Shown here piece by piece: positions 35,673 through 43,752 of a stretch of DNA of 43,752 nt; positions within the stretch are counted from its first letter, which is position 1, and each line of letters starts with the position of its first letter. The translations under genes were made by a program, and so were the position numbers. The DNA comes from Crocinitomix sp. (GTDB taxonomy: Bacteria; Bacteroidota; Bacteroidia; Flavobacteriales_D; Crocinitomicaceae). The notes under the pieces were generated by a model that saw nothing but the letters and a program-made list of their open reading frames with translations, had not been told where the DNA came from and made no database searches. The stretch covers positions 1 to 43,752 of the forward strand of contig JALQVX010000029.1 of assembly GCA_023263555.1 (NCBI GenBank). Reading direction: 5' to 3'.

Positions 35673-37001
35673 ATGCGGTTCATTCGAGGATTATTCCTGA
35701 CATATCGGTTTTTTGCGGCTCTAATTTTAGTGGCTTTTGTATTCGTGACTGGATTTGTCTACCCGATCTTATTTGTTCTTGGACAAGCATTACTCTTACT
35801 TTTATTGTGTGTTGTTGGTCTCGAATTATTTATTCTATTCGTAAAGAAAGATCCAGTTTCTGCAAAGAGATCTGTTATGAATCCCCTGTCCATGGGTGAT
35901 GATAATACGGTTAAAATTAACGTGACGAATCATTATGGCTTTCCAATATCGACGGATGTTTATGATAATTTACCCTACCAATTGCAAATTCGTGGATTGC
36001 ATTTTGAAGGAACGTTAGGTGCTGGCAAGAGTTTGCAAATTAATTATACGATACGACCAACTGAACGTGGTGTTTTTCATTTTTCGGATATTTTTGTTTA
36101 TGTTTCTACCTTAACACATTTGGTGCAACGAAAAGTTGTAATCGCTGATCGTGAAGATGTTGCAACATATCCGTCGATTTTGCAAATGAAAAAGTATGAG
36201 TTGAAGGTTTTTGCTAAAACGGCTATGTCCGGAATTAAAAAGATTCGGCGATTAGGACATAATAATGAGTTTGAGCAAATTAAAAACTATGTTCAGGGAG
36301 ATGATATTCGAACGGTCAACTGGAAAGCAACCAGTAGACGAAACGAATTGATGGTCAATCAATATCAGGACGAAAGAGCACAGCATATTTATTCAATTAT
36401 CGATAAGAGCAGAAGTATGCGAATGCCCTTCAATGAGCTGACTTTATTGGATTATGCCATTAATTCAACTCTTGCTTTTTCTAATATTTGTTTGCGTAAA
36501 GGTGATCGGGCAGGCTTGATGACTTTCTCTGATAAATTGGGAAGTAAATTGGCTGCTGAGCGCTCGAGTAAACAATTACAGCGCATCATGGAGCTGTTGT
36601 ATAAACAAAAAACGCGCTTTTTAGAAGGTAATTTTGAATTGCTCTTTCAGGGTATACGGAATCATATCAAAGGGCGTAGTTTGATCATGCTGTATACGAA
36701 TATTGAATCGGAATATGCACTCAAACGAATTCTTCCGCTTCTCAAAAGAATTAACCAATTACACGTTGTAGTGGTCATTTTTTTCGAAAATACCGAGGTA
36801 GCCAAAGCAGCACAAATGGAACCTCAATATGTGCGCGATATTTATTTTAAAACCTTTGCTGAAAAGTATGGAATGGACAAAAAGAAGATTGCCATTGAAT
36901 TGCGCAAAAATGGCATTCAAACCGTGCTCACTACTCCTGAAAAATTAACCATTGACACGATTAATAAATACCTAGAGTTAAAAGCGCGTGGGGTGATTTA
37001 A
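35673..37001 (+). CDS. DUF58 domain-containing protein with VWA-like MIDAS
   Basis: Two N-terminal TM segments; GDDIRTVNWKATSRRNELMVNQYQDERAQHIYSIIDKSRSMRMP (DxSxS MIDAS). Confidence 0.93.
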   Translation: MRFIRGLFLTYRFFAALILVAFVFVTGFVYPILFVLGQALLLLLLCVVGLELFILFVKKDPVSAKRSVMNPLSMGDDNTVKINVTNHYGFPISTDVYDNLPYQLQIRGLHFEGTLGAGKSLQINYTIRPTERGVFHFSDIFVYVSTLTHLVQRKVVIADREDVATYPSILQMKKYELKVFAKTAMSGIKKIRRLGHNNEFEQIKNYVQGDDIRTVNWKATSRRNELMVNQYQDERAQHIYSIIDKSRSMRMPFNELTLLDYAINSTLAFSNICLRKGDRAGLMTFSDKLGSKLAAERSSKQLQRIMELLYKQKTRFLEGNFELLFQGIRNHIKGRSLIMLYTNIESEYALKRILPLLKRINQLHVVVVIFFENTEVAKAAQMEPQYVRDIYFKTFAEKYGMDKKKIAIELRKNGIQTVLTTPEKLTIDTINKYLELKARGVI

Positions 37002-37038
37002 ACGGGTGAGATTACATTGAAAATCTTCAACCTTCAAC

Positions 37039-39840
37039 CTACCTCCCAACCAACTCCACAGTGCCTTGTCCTTTCAATTTTGTTCCATTATCAGTAACTG
37101 CCGTGTAGGTATAAAAATAAACCCCATTCGAGCATGGGTTTCCTTGTTGATTTGTGCCATCCCAAACCCCATTGATTCCCATAATTTCGCCAACAACTTC
37201 GCCCCAGCGGTTGGTGATGATGCAGTTAAATTCTGCGATTGATGCGGTTTTATAATCAAATGTAAACACATCATTTTTACCGTCGTTATTCGGGGTGAAG
37301 ATGTTGATATTCGCAAAGGCGATTGGTTCAAAAATCGTGAGGATTTTGCAGGTTGTGTCGGTGCAACCGTTTTTATTCATGGCAACTAGGCAAACTTCTA
37401 CTTCGTAAGATTCGCCTTTGGCTTGGTAAAGGGTATCGAATGTTTCAAAATAATTTGCGCTCAATTGCCAATCGTCTTGTGGGTGATTGAGGTTCCAGAA
37501 AAAAGTGGTATCGGACAATGGATTGTTTGGATTCGCAAAGTTTTCGGAAGTGTTTTCAAAAACGACTTCGACTGGTGCCGTGCCTTTATTGTCGGCGTTG
37601 AGCTGAATGGAAGTAATTGTAAAATCAGCAATTGGATTGAGTGAATCTAAAAAGAGGGATTTTGTGAGCACGCAACCATTCGCATCTGTTGCGGTAAATT
37701 CATAATTTCCGGGGTTCAGTCCGCCCCAAGTGGTGCTTACGGTTTCTTCACCTGTTTCTAGGTTTACCCACAGATAATTATAATCGGGTGTTCCACCGGC
37801 TGCTGCACCTTTTACAACTCCATTTCCACTTTGATAATCGTACAACCTACAATAGGCCGGTTCGTAGCCAAATTCGGTGAAGTATAAGGAATCGGGTTGA
37901 TCGATAGTAAAATTAAAAAGGCGTGAACACCCATTTTCATCATTGATGGTGAGGGTATAATCGCCTGCACCCAATAACCACGTTGAATCGGCTAAAAGGC
38001 CGTTGTTTCCTGCTGGGTTTGGACTCCAAAAATAATCGATTGAAGTATAAGATCCTGTTGCATTATATACCGAATCTACCCGTGCCCATCCCGAATTATC
38101 ACCATAACAAAGCGGGTCCTTTGTTGTTAAATCTAGATTCAATTGTCCAGGTTGGTTGAGGAAAACAGAATCAATTCCCGCACATTCCGATTCATCTTCC
38201 ACACTAATATAATACCAACCTGTTGGCAAGGTATTAGCGACATTGCTATTGTCGATATTAAGAAGTGTTCCGTCGGAATTGGTAATTAAAAAGGTAATAT
38301 CGCCAATTGGATCAGTCACTGTCACTACGATTGAACCGTCTGAAAAACCATAACAGGTTGGATCATTCGTTAAAATATCAAGTGGTAAACCATTGGTCAT
38401 GGTAATGTTTTTGGATAGCGTTTCTGAGCAACCATTTGCTGTGGTAACGGTTAAAGTGACCGTGTACGTTCCAATTGATCCATACGAATGCACAGGGTTT
38501 TCAGCTGCTGACGTGCCACCATCCCCAAAATTCCATGCCCAACTTACAATCTCATCAGGCGCAGGAATGCTTGAAAGATCAGTAAATGAAACAGGATTAA
38601 TAATACAACCTCCCGAAAATTCAAAATCTACAGTAGGCAAAGGATAAACAGTAACCTCATAGCTTGTCGTATCATTACACGAAAGGTCATTGATTCCTAT
38701 TAATTGGACGGTATAAACGCCCGGCGCCCCATAGGTATGACTTGGATTTTCAGCCGTTGAAGTACCTCCATCTCCAAAATCCCATTGCCACGTGGGGCTG
38801 CCTCCTTCAGGAATTGTACTTGTATTTTCAAAACTAATTGTTTCACCAAAACAGGTATTTTCAAAACTAAAATCAGCATCCAAAGCATCTGCAAAATACA
38901 CCGCATGTGATAAACGCAAACATTGCCCACCAATGGAATATTCTGCTGTGTACGTACCCAAACCGTAATCATTTACGTTAATGGTTTCGCCTGTTTCACC
39001 AACAAGCGCAATGCCGTTTTTGTACCATTGCCATGTGCCCCCTACGGTATCAATGCCGGTTGAAAGTTGTAGATCGCCGTCGCACCATTCACCAATGCGC
39101 GTGATTTCTGTGAAATGGTCGGAGGAGACTAGGGTTAGGGCGTCTAGGTAGTAGTAACTTGTGATTGCAACAACCCCACAAGGGCCGCCAATGGCAATGG
39201 CATTTAAATCAACGGCGGGTGTATAAGTGAAGGTGACTTTATTCCAAGAGCCATCCATTGGTAAAACTACCAATTGATCGTCCAACAGTGCCCATGATCC
39301 AAAACCAACTGGACAATCATCACCTGCCCAAGGTAAATCAGCACAATCAGGTGTTCCATATAAAGAAAGATTTATGGATGGGCTTCCATCTGCCCAAGCT
39401 AAATATAAATCTAACTGATAAGTACTACCTGCAAACATAGGCGAAGACAAACACGCACCTATCATTTCGTGATAACCAGGACCAAATTCGCCAAATCCGG
39501 TATAAGCGTCACCACCATCAAAAAGAGGAAAAGCCGGCTCTTCCATGCCTGGTAAGAATGTAAATGAGCAGGTATGAAAATATTCACATGTACTCCCTAA
39601 TGACGCTTCCTCCCATACATCCAGACAATCAAAACTAGCATCAGTTGGACAACATAAGGTATCATCAAAAGACGGGTTAGGAATTAAACTGGTAAAACCA
39701 GCCAAGTTTTCGCAATCACAATCTGGATCATTCAGATCAATTAACCCGTCTAAGTCATCATCTACCCCATTATTGCATAGCTCTTGTGAAAACCCGAAAA
39801 AGGATAGAAAAAGTAATGCTATAACCAACGTTTTTTTCAT
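37039..39840 (-). CDS. T9SS type B sorting domain (gliding-motility-associated C-terminal) protein with PKD and SprB-like repeats
   Basis: Signal peptide; NNGVDDDLDGLIDLNDPDC; two PKDs (WQWDFGDGGTSTAENPSHTYGAPGVYTVQL; WAWNFGDGGTSAAENPVHSYGSIGTYTVTL); SprB-like CYGDNSG..YFWSPNP; C-terminus INIFTPNNDGKNDVFTF..NRWGEVVGEIMGINGVWDGTNQQGNPCSNGVYFYTY. Confidence 0.93.
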   Translation of the reverse strand: MKKTLVIALLFLSFFGFSQELCNNGVDDDLDGLIDLNDPDCDCENLAGFTSLIPNPSFDDTLCCPTDASFDCLDVWEEASLGSTCEYFHTCSFTFLPGMEEPAFPLFDGGDAYTGFGEFGPGYHEMIGACLSSPMFAGSTYQLDLYLAWADGSPSINLSLYGTPDCADLPWAGDDCPVGFGSWALLDDQLVVLPMDGSWNKVTFTYTPAVDLNAIAIGGPCGVVAITSYYYLDALTLVSSDHFTEITRIGEWCDGDLQLSTGIDTVGGTWQWYKNGIALVGETGETINVNDYGLGTYTAEYSIGGQCLRLSHAVYFADALDADFSFENTCFGETISFENTSTIPEGGSPTWQWDFGDGGTSTAENPSHTYGAPGVYTVQLIGINDLSCNDTTSYEVTVYPLPTVDFEFSGGCIINPVSFTDLSSIPAPDEIVSWAWNFGDGGTSAAENPVHSYGSIGTYTVTLTVTTANGCSETLSKNITMTNGLPLDILTNDPTCYGFSDGSIVVTVTDPIGDITFLITNSDGTLLNIDNSNVANTLPTGWYYISVEDESECAGIDSVFLNQPGQLNLDLTTKDPLCYGDNSGWARVDSVYNATGSYTSIDYFWSPNPAGNNGLLADSTWLLGAGDYTLTINDENGCSRLFNFTIDQPDSLYFTEFGYEPAYCRLYDYQSGNGVVKGAAAGGTPDYNYLWVNLETGEETVSTTWGGLNPGNYEFTATDANGCVLTKSLFLDSLNPIADFTITSIQLNADNKGTAPVEVVFENTSENFANPNNPLSDTTFFWNLNHPQDDWQLSANYFETFDTLYQAKGESYEVEVCLVAMNKNGCTDTTCKILTIFEPIAFANINIFTPNNDGKNDVFTFDYKTASIAEFNCIITNRWGEVVGEIMGINGVWDGTNQQGNPCSNGVYFYTYTAVTDNGTKLKGQGTVELVGR

Positions 39841-39910
39841 AAGTTGCTACTATTCTATAGACGCATTAGCGCTAATTTTTGTTGCATAATCGGTTCTAAA
39901 GGTCTTGATA

Positions 39911-42900
39911 TTAATTTGTTTTTACCAATTTACCGGAAAAAGTGATTATTTCATCTGATATGCAAACAGTATAAATGCCATTAGCAAAGTTAGAACAATC
40001 TAACAATAGATTGCCATCATCAAGGATACCTTGGTATATTACTCGCCCATCTAATCCAAATACGTTTATTGTATATTTTTTTAGTGGATCAGCATTTTTA
40101 AGTTTAATGGATGTAAGTCCAGTTGTAGGATTGGGAATTAAAACCAGGTCGACACTTGCTCCTGCATTTTCAACAGCGTCATTATCTTTTGGATCACCAA
40201 AAACAGGCTTTTGCATGGGAATTTCATCTATCTCTATGTCAACGCGCATAGTGAAGACACTTCCTCCGTTGGAAGTATAGTAGAGATTTCCACTTGCAGG
40301 TGCTCCCACCATATAACCCATATTAGCAATAAACGAACCAGTTACGAAAATATGACCTAAATTATCAGTTGTAATTGCAACTGGATAATGAGCGGCGTTT
40401 TCAATAACGTCTGGGTTAGATGTCCCATTTGCCCGCACAAACGAACCATCCACAGTGCTAAATGATACTATATACATAAGAATATCTCCTCCTGTGGATC
40501 CAGCATGGGCTAGAGTAGTAAGAATCGGAAAGTCGGTATCGAACGTTACAGAACCTCTTTTGTTACCTGAAAAGTATGCTTGTTCCCCAACAACAGTAAC
40601 ACAATAAGAAGAAGAATTCTCAATCTCAGCCGGAAAAGAAGATTCGCATAAATTAGCCGGAGCAATCCCTCCGTCATATCGCATACTCATAAAATAACCA
40701 GTATAACGACCAAACGCCAAAGGCAAATCATGTCCCGCCAAGCCAAAAGCTGCCGGAGTATCCCCCTTTTTCGTTCCCGTCATAAAAGCATTACCTGTAG
40801 TTTTATCAACGGCAATATCCATCCCTGTCATGCTATTTTCAGGACCAAAACTGATATTACCTTTTTTTAGAAAAACACCGTGCGGAGTATCAGTCATGGC
40901 ACCAGGTCCACCCGTATGGTCATAATACTTAATCACAAAAGCATCTCGTTGGCTACCCGAAGAATTGAGTGTTGTGAAAGGTGCTCCGCCGGAAGAAGTG
41001 ATATAGAACGTACTTCTAAAATCACCAATTAACCAAAACGAGCCATAGGTTCCAGAACCATCAGGAGAATCCTCATCATAATCAATGGCATTGACAATAG
41101 CGCCGTTATAGGTGGTGCTTTGCAAATGAAAACGCTTAGGGCCTATGGTTGAATAAGAAGGAACATATTTCCGGATATATACTTTTTCGTATCCATAAGT
41201 ATTATAAGTTTGCCCGGCAACGATTATTTTACCATTGTCCTCATTAATAGCAATAGCCGTGAGGTTAGAATTTGCGCCATCACTCCAAACAGCGTCTACA
41301 TAATCTACTTTTCCAGTCGTCATGTTCAAACGTGCGATATACCCATTTTTACCTGCTCTTGTTGTGGTTATAGCACCCGGACCAAATCCAAAATCACCAA
41401 TTCCATGGTTAAACGTAATTTGATTTTCAAATTCACCCACAATAAATAAATAATCACCCGATTCACGGACAACTATACCATTCGAATAATCATCAGCACC
41501 ATTTCCTGTTGCATAAGCCACCCACATTAAATTGGCACAATTATCATATTTAGCTACATAGGATTTTATGGTACTTGTAAAAGTGGGATCTGCATCTACG
41601 GTCACATTCGTATTATCGCCACCATCAAAAACGGCATAACCTTGATAGACCCCCGTAATATATACATTGCCTTCACTGTCTGTCGCAATCGCACTGCCAT
41701 TCTCGTATAAACCGTCCGTGGTTTTTTGATGCCAATTTCCTGGTTTGGCCTCCACTTCGACACATTCACAATCAACCTCCTCTACATAATTAAAACAACC
41801 CACGGCACGCACACAATAGGTGGTTGTTTCCGTTGGGTTAACTTCTATTGTTTCACCCATGCCAATTACAGGACCATCACAAGAACCTTCGTGCCATTCC
41901 CAGCCGTAGGCGTCGTATAGGACGCCGCTGACATAAAGGTCTGCAACACCTGTGCATAAACCTTCTTGCACAACGGTTATATCGTTGATAATGGGTTTAC
42001 TTTCGGCAGAAAATATATAAACTCCTCCCGCCGCAGCGATATTCGGTGGTAGTCCATCAGCATTCTTATCTTGTCCCCAAGCCCCTATCATTACTCTATT
42101 TTCATTAATAGAAAGAGCTTCACCGAAGAAATCTAGACCTTGTCGATCGAATGCTGAAAATTTTTGAGTTTGTGACCAAGTAATTCCAGAATATTCGAAC
42201 AAATAAGCCGCGCCCGCTAATGATTTAAAATCCAATCCATCTTCATCAAAATCGTGTCTTGGAGATCCAACCAAAATAGAATAGTTTGAAATTGCCACAT
42301 AAAATCCAAACTCATCTGATGAGTAGAATTCGAGTGGATTTATTTTTTGTTCGAAATCAAAAAGACCTGTAATATCATTCCATTTATAGATATAAACTGA
42401 TCCTGCATCAAGCTGATCGGTTACACCGTCATTCGCATCCTCATGATGAGCACCTACAACAATATGCTGTTGCGACATATCCACTGATATGCCAAATAAG
42501 TCATCTTCCGCTCGATCAAAAGCTACTATTTTTTGAAGTTCAAACCAAATTCCTGAAACGAAATTCATCTCGTAAACATAAATCGCGCCGGCATCATTTA
42601 ATTCAGGATCTAGACCTAAACCGCTTCTAGTTGCACGTGCAGCAACAACTGCATGATTTGCAAAAACGGAAACTTCATTCCCATAATTTTGATTGGCAAC
42701 TCTATCACTAGCAGTTAATTTACGCTCAAAATCAAAAGAGGAGGTAACATTATTCCATTCATAAATATATGCGGCTCCGGCATTACCAAGGTCAGGCAAT
42801 CCATCTGCCTGATTTTCAAGTGGAGCACCCACTATTAATTGGCCTCCATGTAACTTTAACGCTCTTCCAAACTCTGCTCCAACCTCTCTGTCGTCGGTTA

Positions 42901-43399
42901 ATGCATTTGTATTAGGAATTAAACGCTCTAAAAATACCGCTTCATCATCTATGATACGATAGATATAGACACACCCATTATCAACAAAAGTACCATCTCT
43001 CCAATGCGATCCGATTGCAATTAAATCATTTTCCAGAGCAACACTTACTCCAAACTCAGCATCTTCCTCAAAATCAAAAACTCCAATTGCTGACTCCGGA
43101 TATATTTCATCTATTTGATCCCAATGACAGGTAGAATCATTCCAATGATATAAAAACGCAATTCCAGAATTTTCAAATGCAATACCACCATCAATATTAT
43201 CCCTCCAATGGGCACCAGAGACCATATAATCCCCAAAAATAGCATTTCCTCCGTGATGTCCCATATGGTCTCCCGCTAGGCGTGGATCTCCGACAACTTT
43301 GCTATCAAATGTAAAGGTTTGTGAAAAAACGGGGTGAAAATTAGCCAATAAAAGTCCCAAAAAAAGGAGAATTAAGCGATTGGTGATTGGTGATTTCAT
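39911..43399 (-). CDS. T9SS type A sorting domain protein with FG-GAP-like and SBBP-like beta-propeller repeats
   Basis: Start MKSPITNRLILLFLGLLLANFHPVFSQ. Repeats DxFGxSVxMSQQHIVVGAHHEDANDGVTDQLDAGSVYIYKW; SBBP-like AIATDSEGNVYITGVYQGYAVFDGG; C-terminus LVLIPNPTTGLTSIKLKNADPLKKYTINVFGLDGRVIYQG..FANGIYTVCI. Confidence 0.9.
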   Translation of the reverse strand: MKSPITNRLILLFLGLLLANFHPVFSQTFTFDSKVVGDPRLAGDHMGHHGGNAIFGDYMVSGAHWRDNIDGGIAFENSGIAFLYHWNDSTCHWDQIDEIYPESAIGVFDFEEDAEFGVSVALENDLIAIGSHWRDGTFVDNGCVYIYRIIDDEAVFLERLIPNTNALTDDREVGAEFGRALKLHGGQLIVGAPLENQADGLPDLGNAGAAYIYEWNNVTSSFDFERKLTASDRVANQNYGNEVSVFANHAVVAARATRSGLGLDPELNDAGAIYVYEMNFVSGIWFELQKIVAFDRAEDDLFGISVDMSQQHIVVGAHHEDANDGVTDQLDAGSVYIYKWNDITGLFDFEQKINPLEFYSSDEFGFYVAISNYSILVGSPRHDFDEDGLDFKSLAGAAYLFEYSGITWSQTQKFSAFDRQGLDFFGEALSINENRVMIGAWGQDKNADGLPPNIAAAGGVYIFSAESKPIINDITVVQEGLCTGVADLYVSGVLYDAYGWEWHEGSCDGPVIGMGETIEVNPTETTTYCVRAVGCFNYVEEVDCECVEVEAKPGNWHQKTTDGLYENGSAIATDSEGNVYITGVYQGYAVFDGGDNTNVTVDADPTFTSTIKSYVAKYDNCANLMWVAYATGNGADDYSNGIVVRESGDYLFIVGEFENQITFNHGIGDFGFGPGAITTTRAGKNGYIARLNMTTGKVDYVDAVWSDGANSNLTAIAINEDNGKIIVAGQTYNTYGYEKVYIRKYVPSYSTIGPKRFHLQSTTYNGAIVNAIDYDEDSPDGSGTYGSFWLIGDFRSTFYITSSGGAPFTTLNSSGSQRDAFVIKYYDHTGGPGAMTDTPHGVFLKKGNISFGPENSMTGMDIAVDKTTGNAFMTGTKKGDTPAAFGLAGHDLPLAFGRYTGYFMSMRYDGGIAPANLCESSFPAEIENSSSYCVTVVGEQAYFSGNKRGSVTFDTDFPILTTLAHAGSTGGDILMYIVSFSTVDGSFVRANGTSNPDVIENAAHYPVAITTDNLGHIFVTGSFIANMGYMVGAPASGNLYYTSNGGSVFTMRVDIEIDEIPMQKPVFGDPKDNDAVENAGASVDLVLIPNPTTGLTSIKLKNADPLKKYTINVFGLDGRVIYQGILDDGNLLLDCSNFANGIYTVCISDEIITFSGKLVKTN

Positions 43400-43556
43400 A
43401 CAATTGGGTTTGTTTAGGTTAATACACAAGGTAGTAATAAATAGTCGCATCACCAACTAATTTTTAAAAAAAACTTTATTTAACCCCTTGATTTACACGA
43501 GCAAGCCTAGGTTTATTATAGCGTTTCCTATCTAGAATCTTTTGTCTTTAATCTTT

Positions 43557-43752
43557 CTAACGTACCAACTGAATCGTTCCTTGACCAACTAACTTAGTAT
43601 TATTATCCGTAATGGCTTCGTAGGTATAAAAATAGACACCTGCACTGCAATCAGAACCACCAGTTGTTGTGCCATCCCATCCGTCTGTGATATTATCCAT
43701 TTCATAAATCACCTGTCCCCAGCGGTTAACAATGACACATGTGAACGTTTTG
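43557..43752 (-). CDS. C-terminus of a further T9SS type B sorting domain protein (5' truncated by window end)
   Basis: Reverse translation: KTFTCVIVNRWGQVIYEMDNITDGWDGTTTGGSDCSAGVYFYTYEAITDNNTKLVGQGTIQLVR*, near-identical in pattern to the C-terminus of 37039..39840. Missing from the ORF track. Confidence 0.9.
   Translation of the reverse strand, partial: KTFTCVIVNRWGQVIYEMDNITDGWDGTTTGGSDCSAGVYFYTYEAITDNNTKLVGQGTIQLVR

Noticed and set aside
1-43752. tRNA, rRNA, CRISPR, prophage, toxin-antitoxin or restriction-modification loci
   Set aside because: Scanned by eye for typical motifs (T-loop GGTTCGA..CC, regular repeats, integrases, methyltransferase/nuclease pairs); none supported.

Overview
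AT-rich Bacteroidota chromosomal window. The gene content and the TAnnTTTG promoter elements suggest Flavobacteriales, Crocinitomicaceae/Fluviicola-like (inference). It holds about 28 intact CDSs and two partial edge CDSs. Housekeeping genes: asnS, ileS, yraN, mscL, a saccharopine-dehydrogenase-like enzyme, M1 and M28 peptidases, an EamA transporter, a biotinyl carrier protein and an ArsC/Spx-like reductase. Seven putative type IX secretion (T9SS) cargo genes carry A- or B-type C-terminal sorting domains, including a run of three giant minus-strand genes at the right edge. The last of these, 43557..43752, is partial and absent from the ORF track. A translationally coupled operon runs SpoIIM-like, DUF4129-like, DUF4350-like, MoxR AAA ATPase, DUF58/VWA. 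No phage, CRISPR, rRNA, tRNA or obvious defense island was recognised. The items most worth a second look are: (1) a CTP-synthase-type glutamine amidotransferase homologue that keeps the Cys but has lost the catalytic His/Glu (HPE to CPQ); (2) a ~120-aa domain repeated three times between TSP3 calcium-binding linkers in the 1596-aa T9SS protein; (3) a 153-bp element with perfect 16-bp terminal inverted repeats, abutting a decapitated NDH-2 gene within a gene graveyard; (4) a cytosolic papain/C39-like Cys/His protein of unknown role; (5) an unannotated 32-aa membrane microprotein behind ileS; (6) an ALK-type glycine-rich domain on a T9SS cargo; (7) the MoxR operon with a SpoIIM gene fused to a second membrane module. 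No single feature is clearly a new multi-gene system. The MoxR/DUF58/SpoIIM operon is the best candidate for uncharacterised multi-gene biology.
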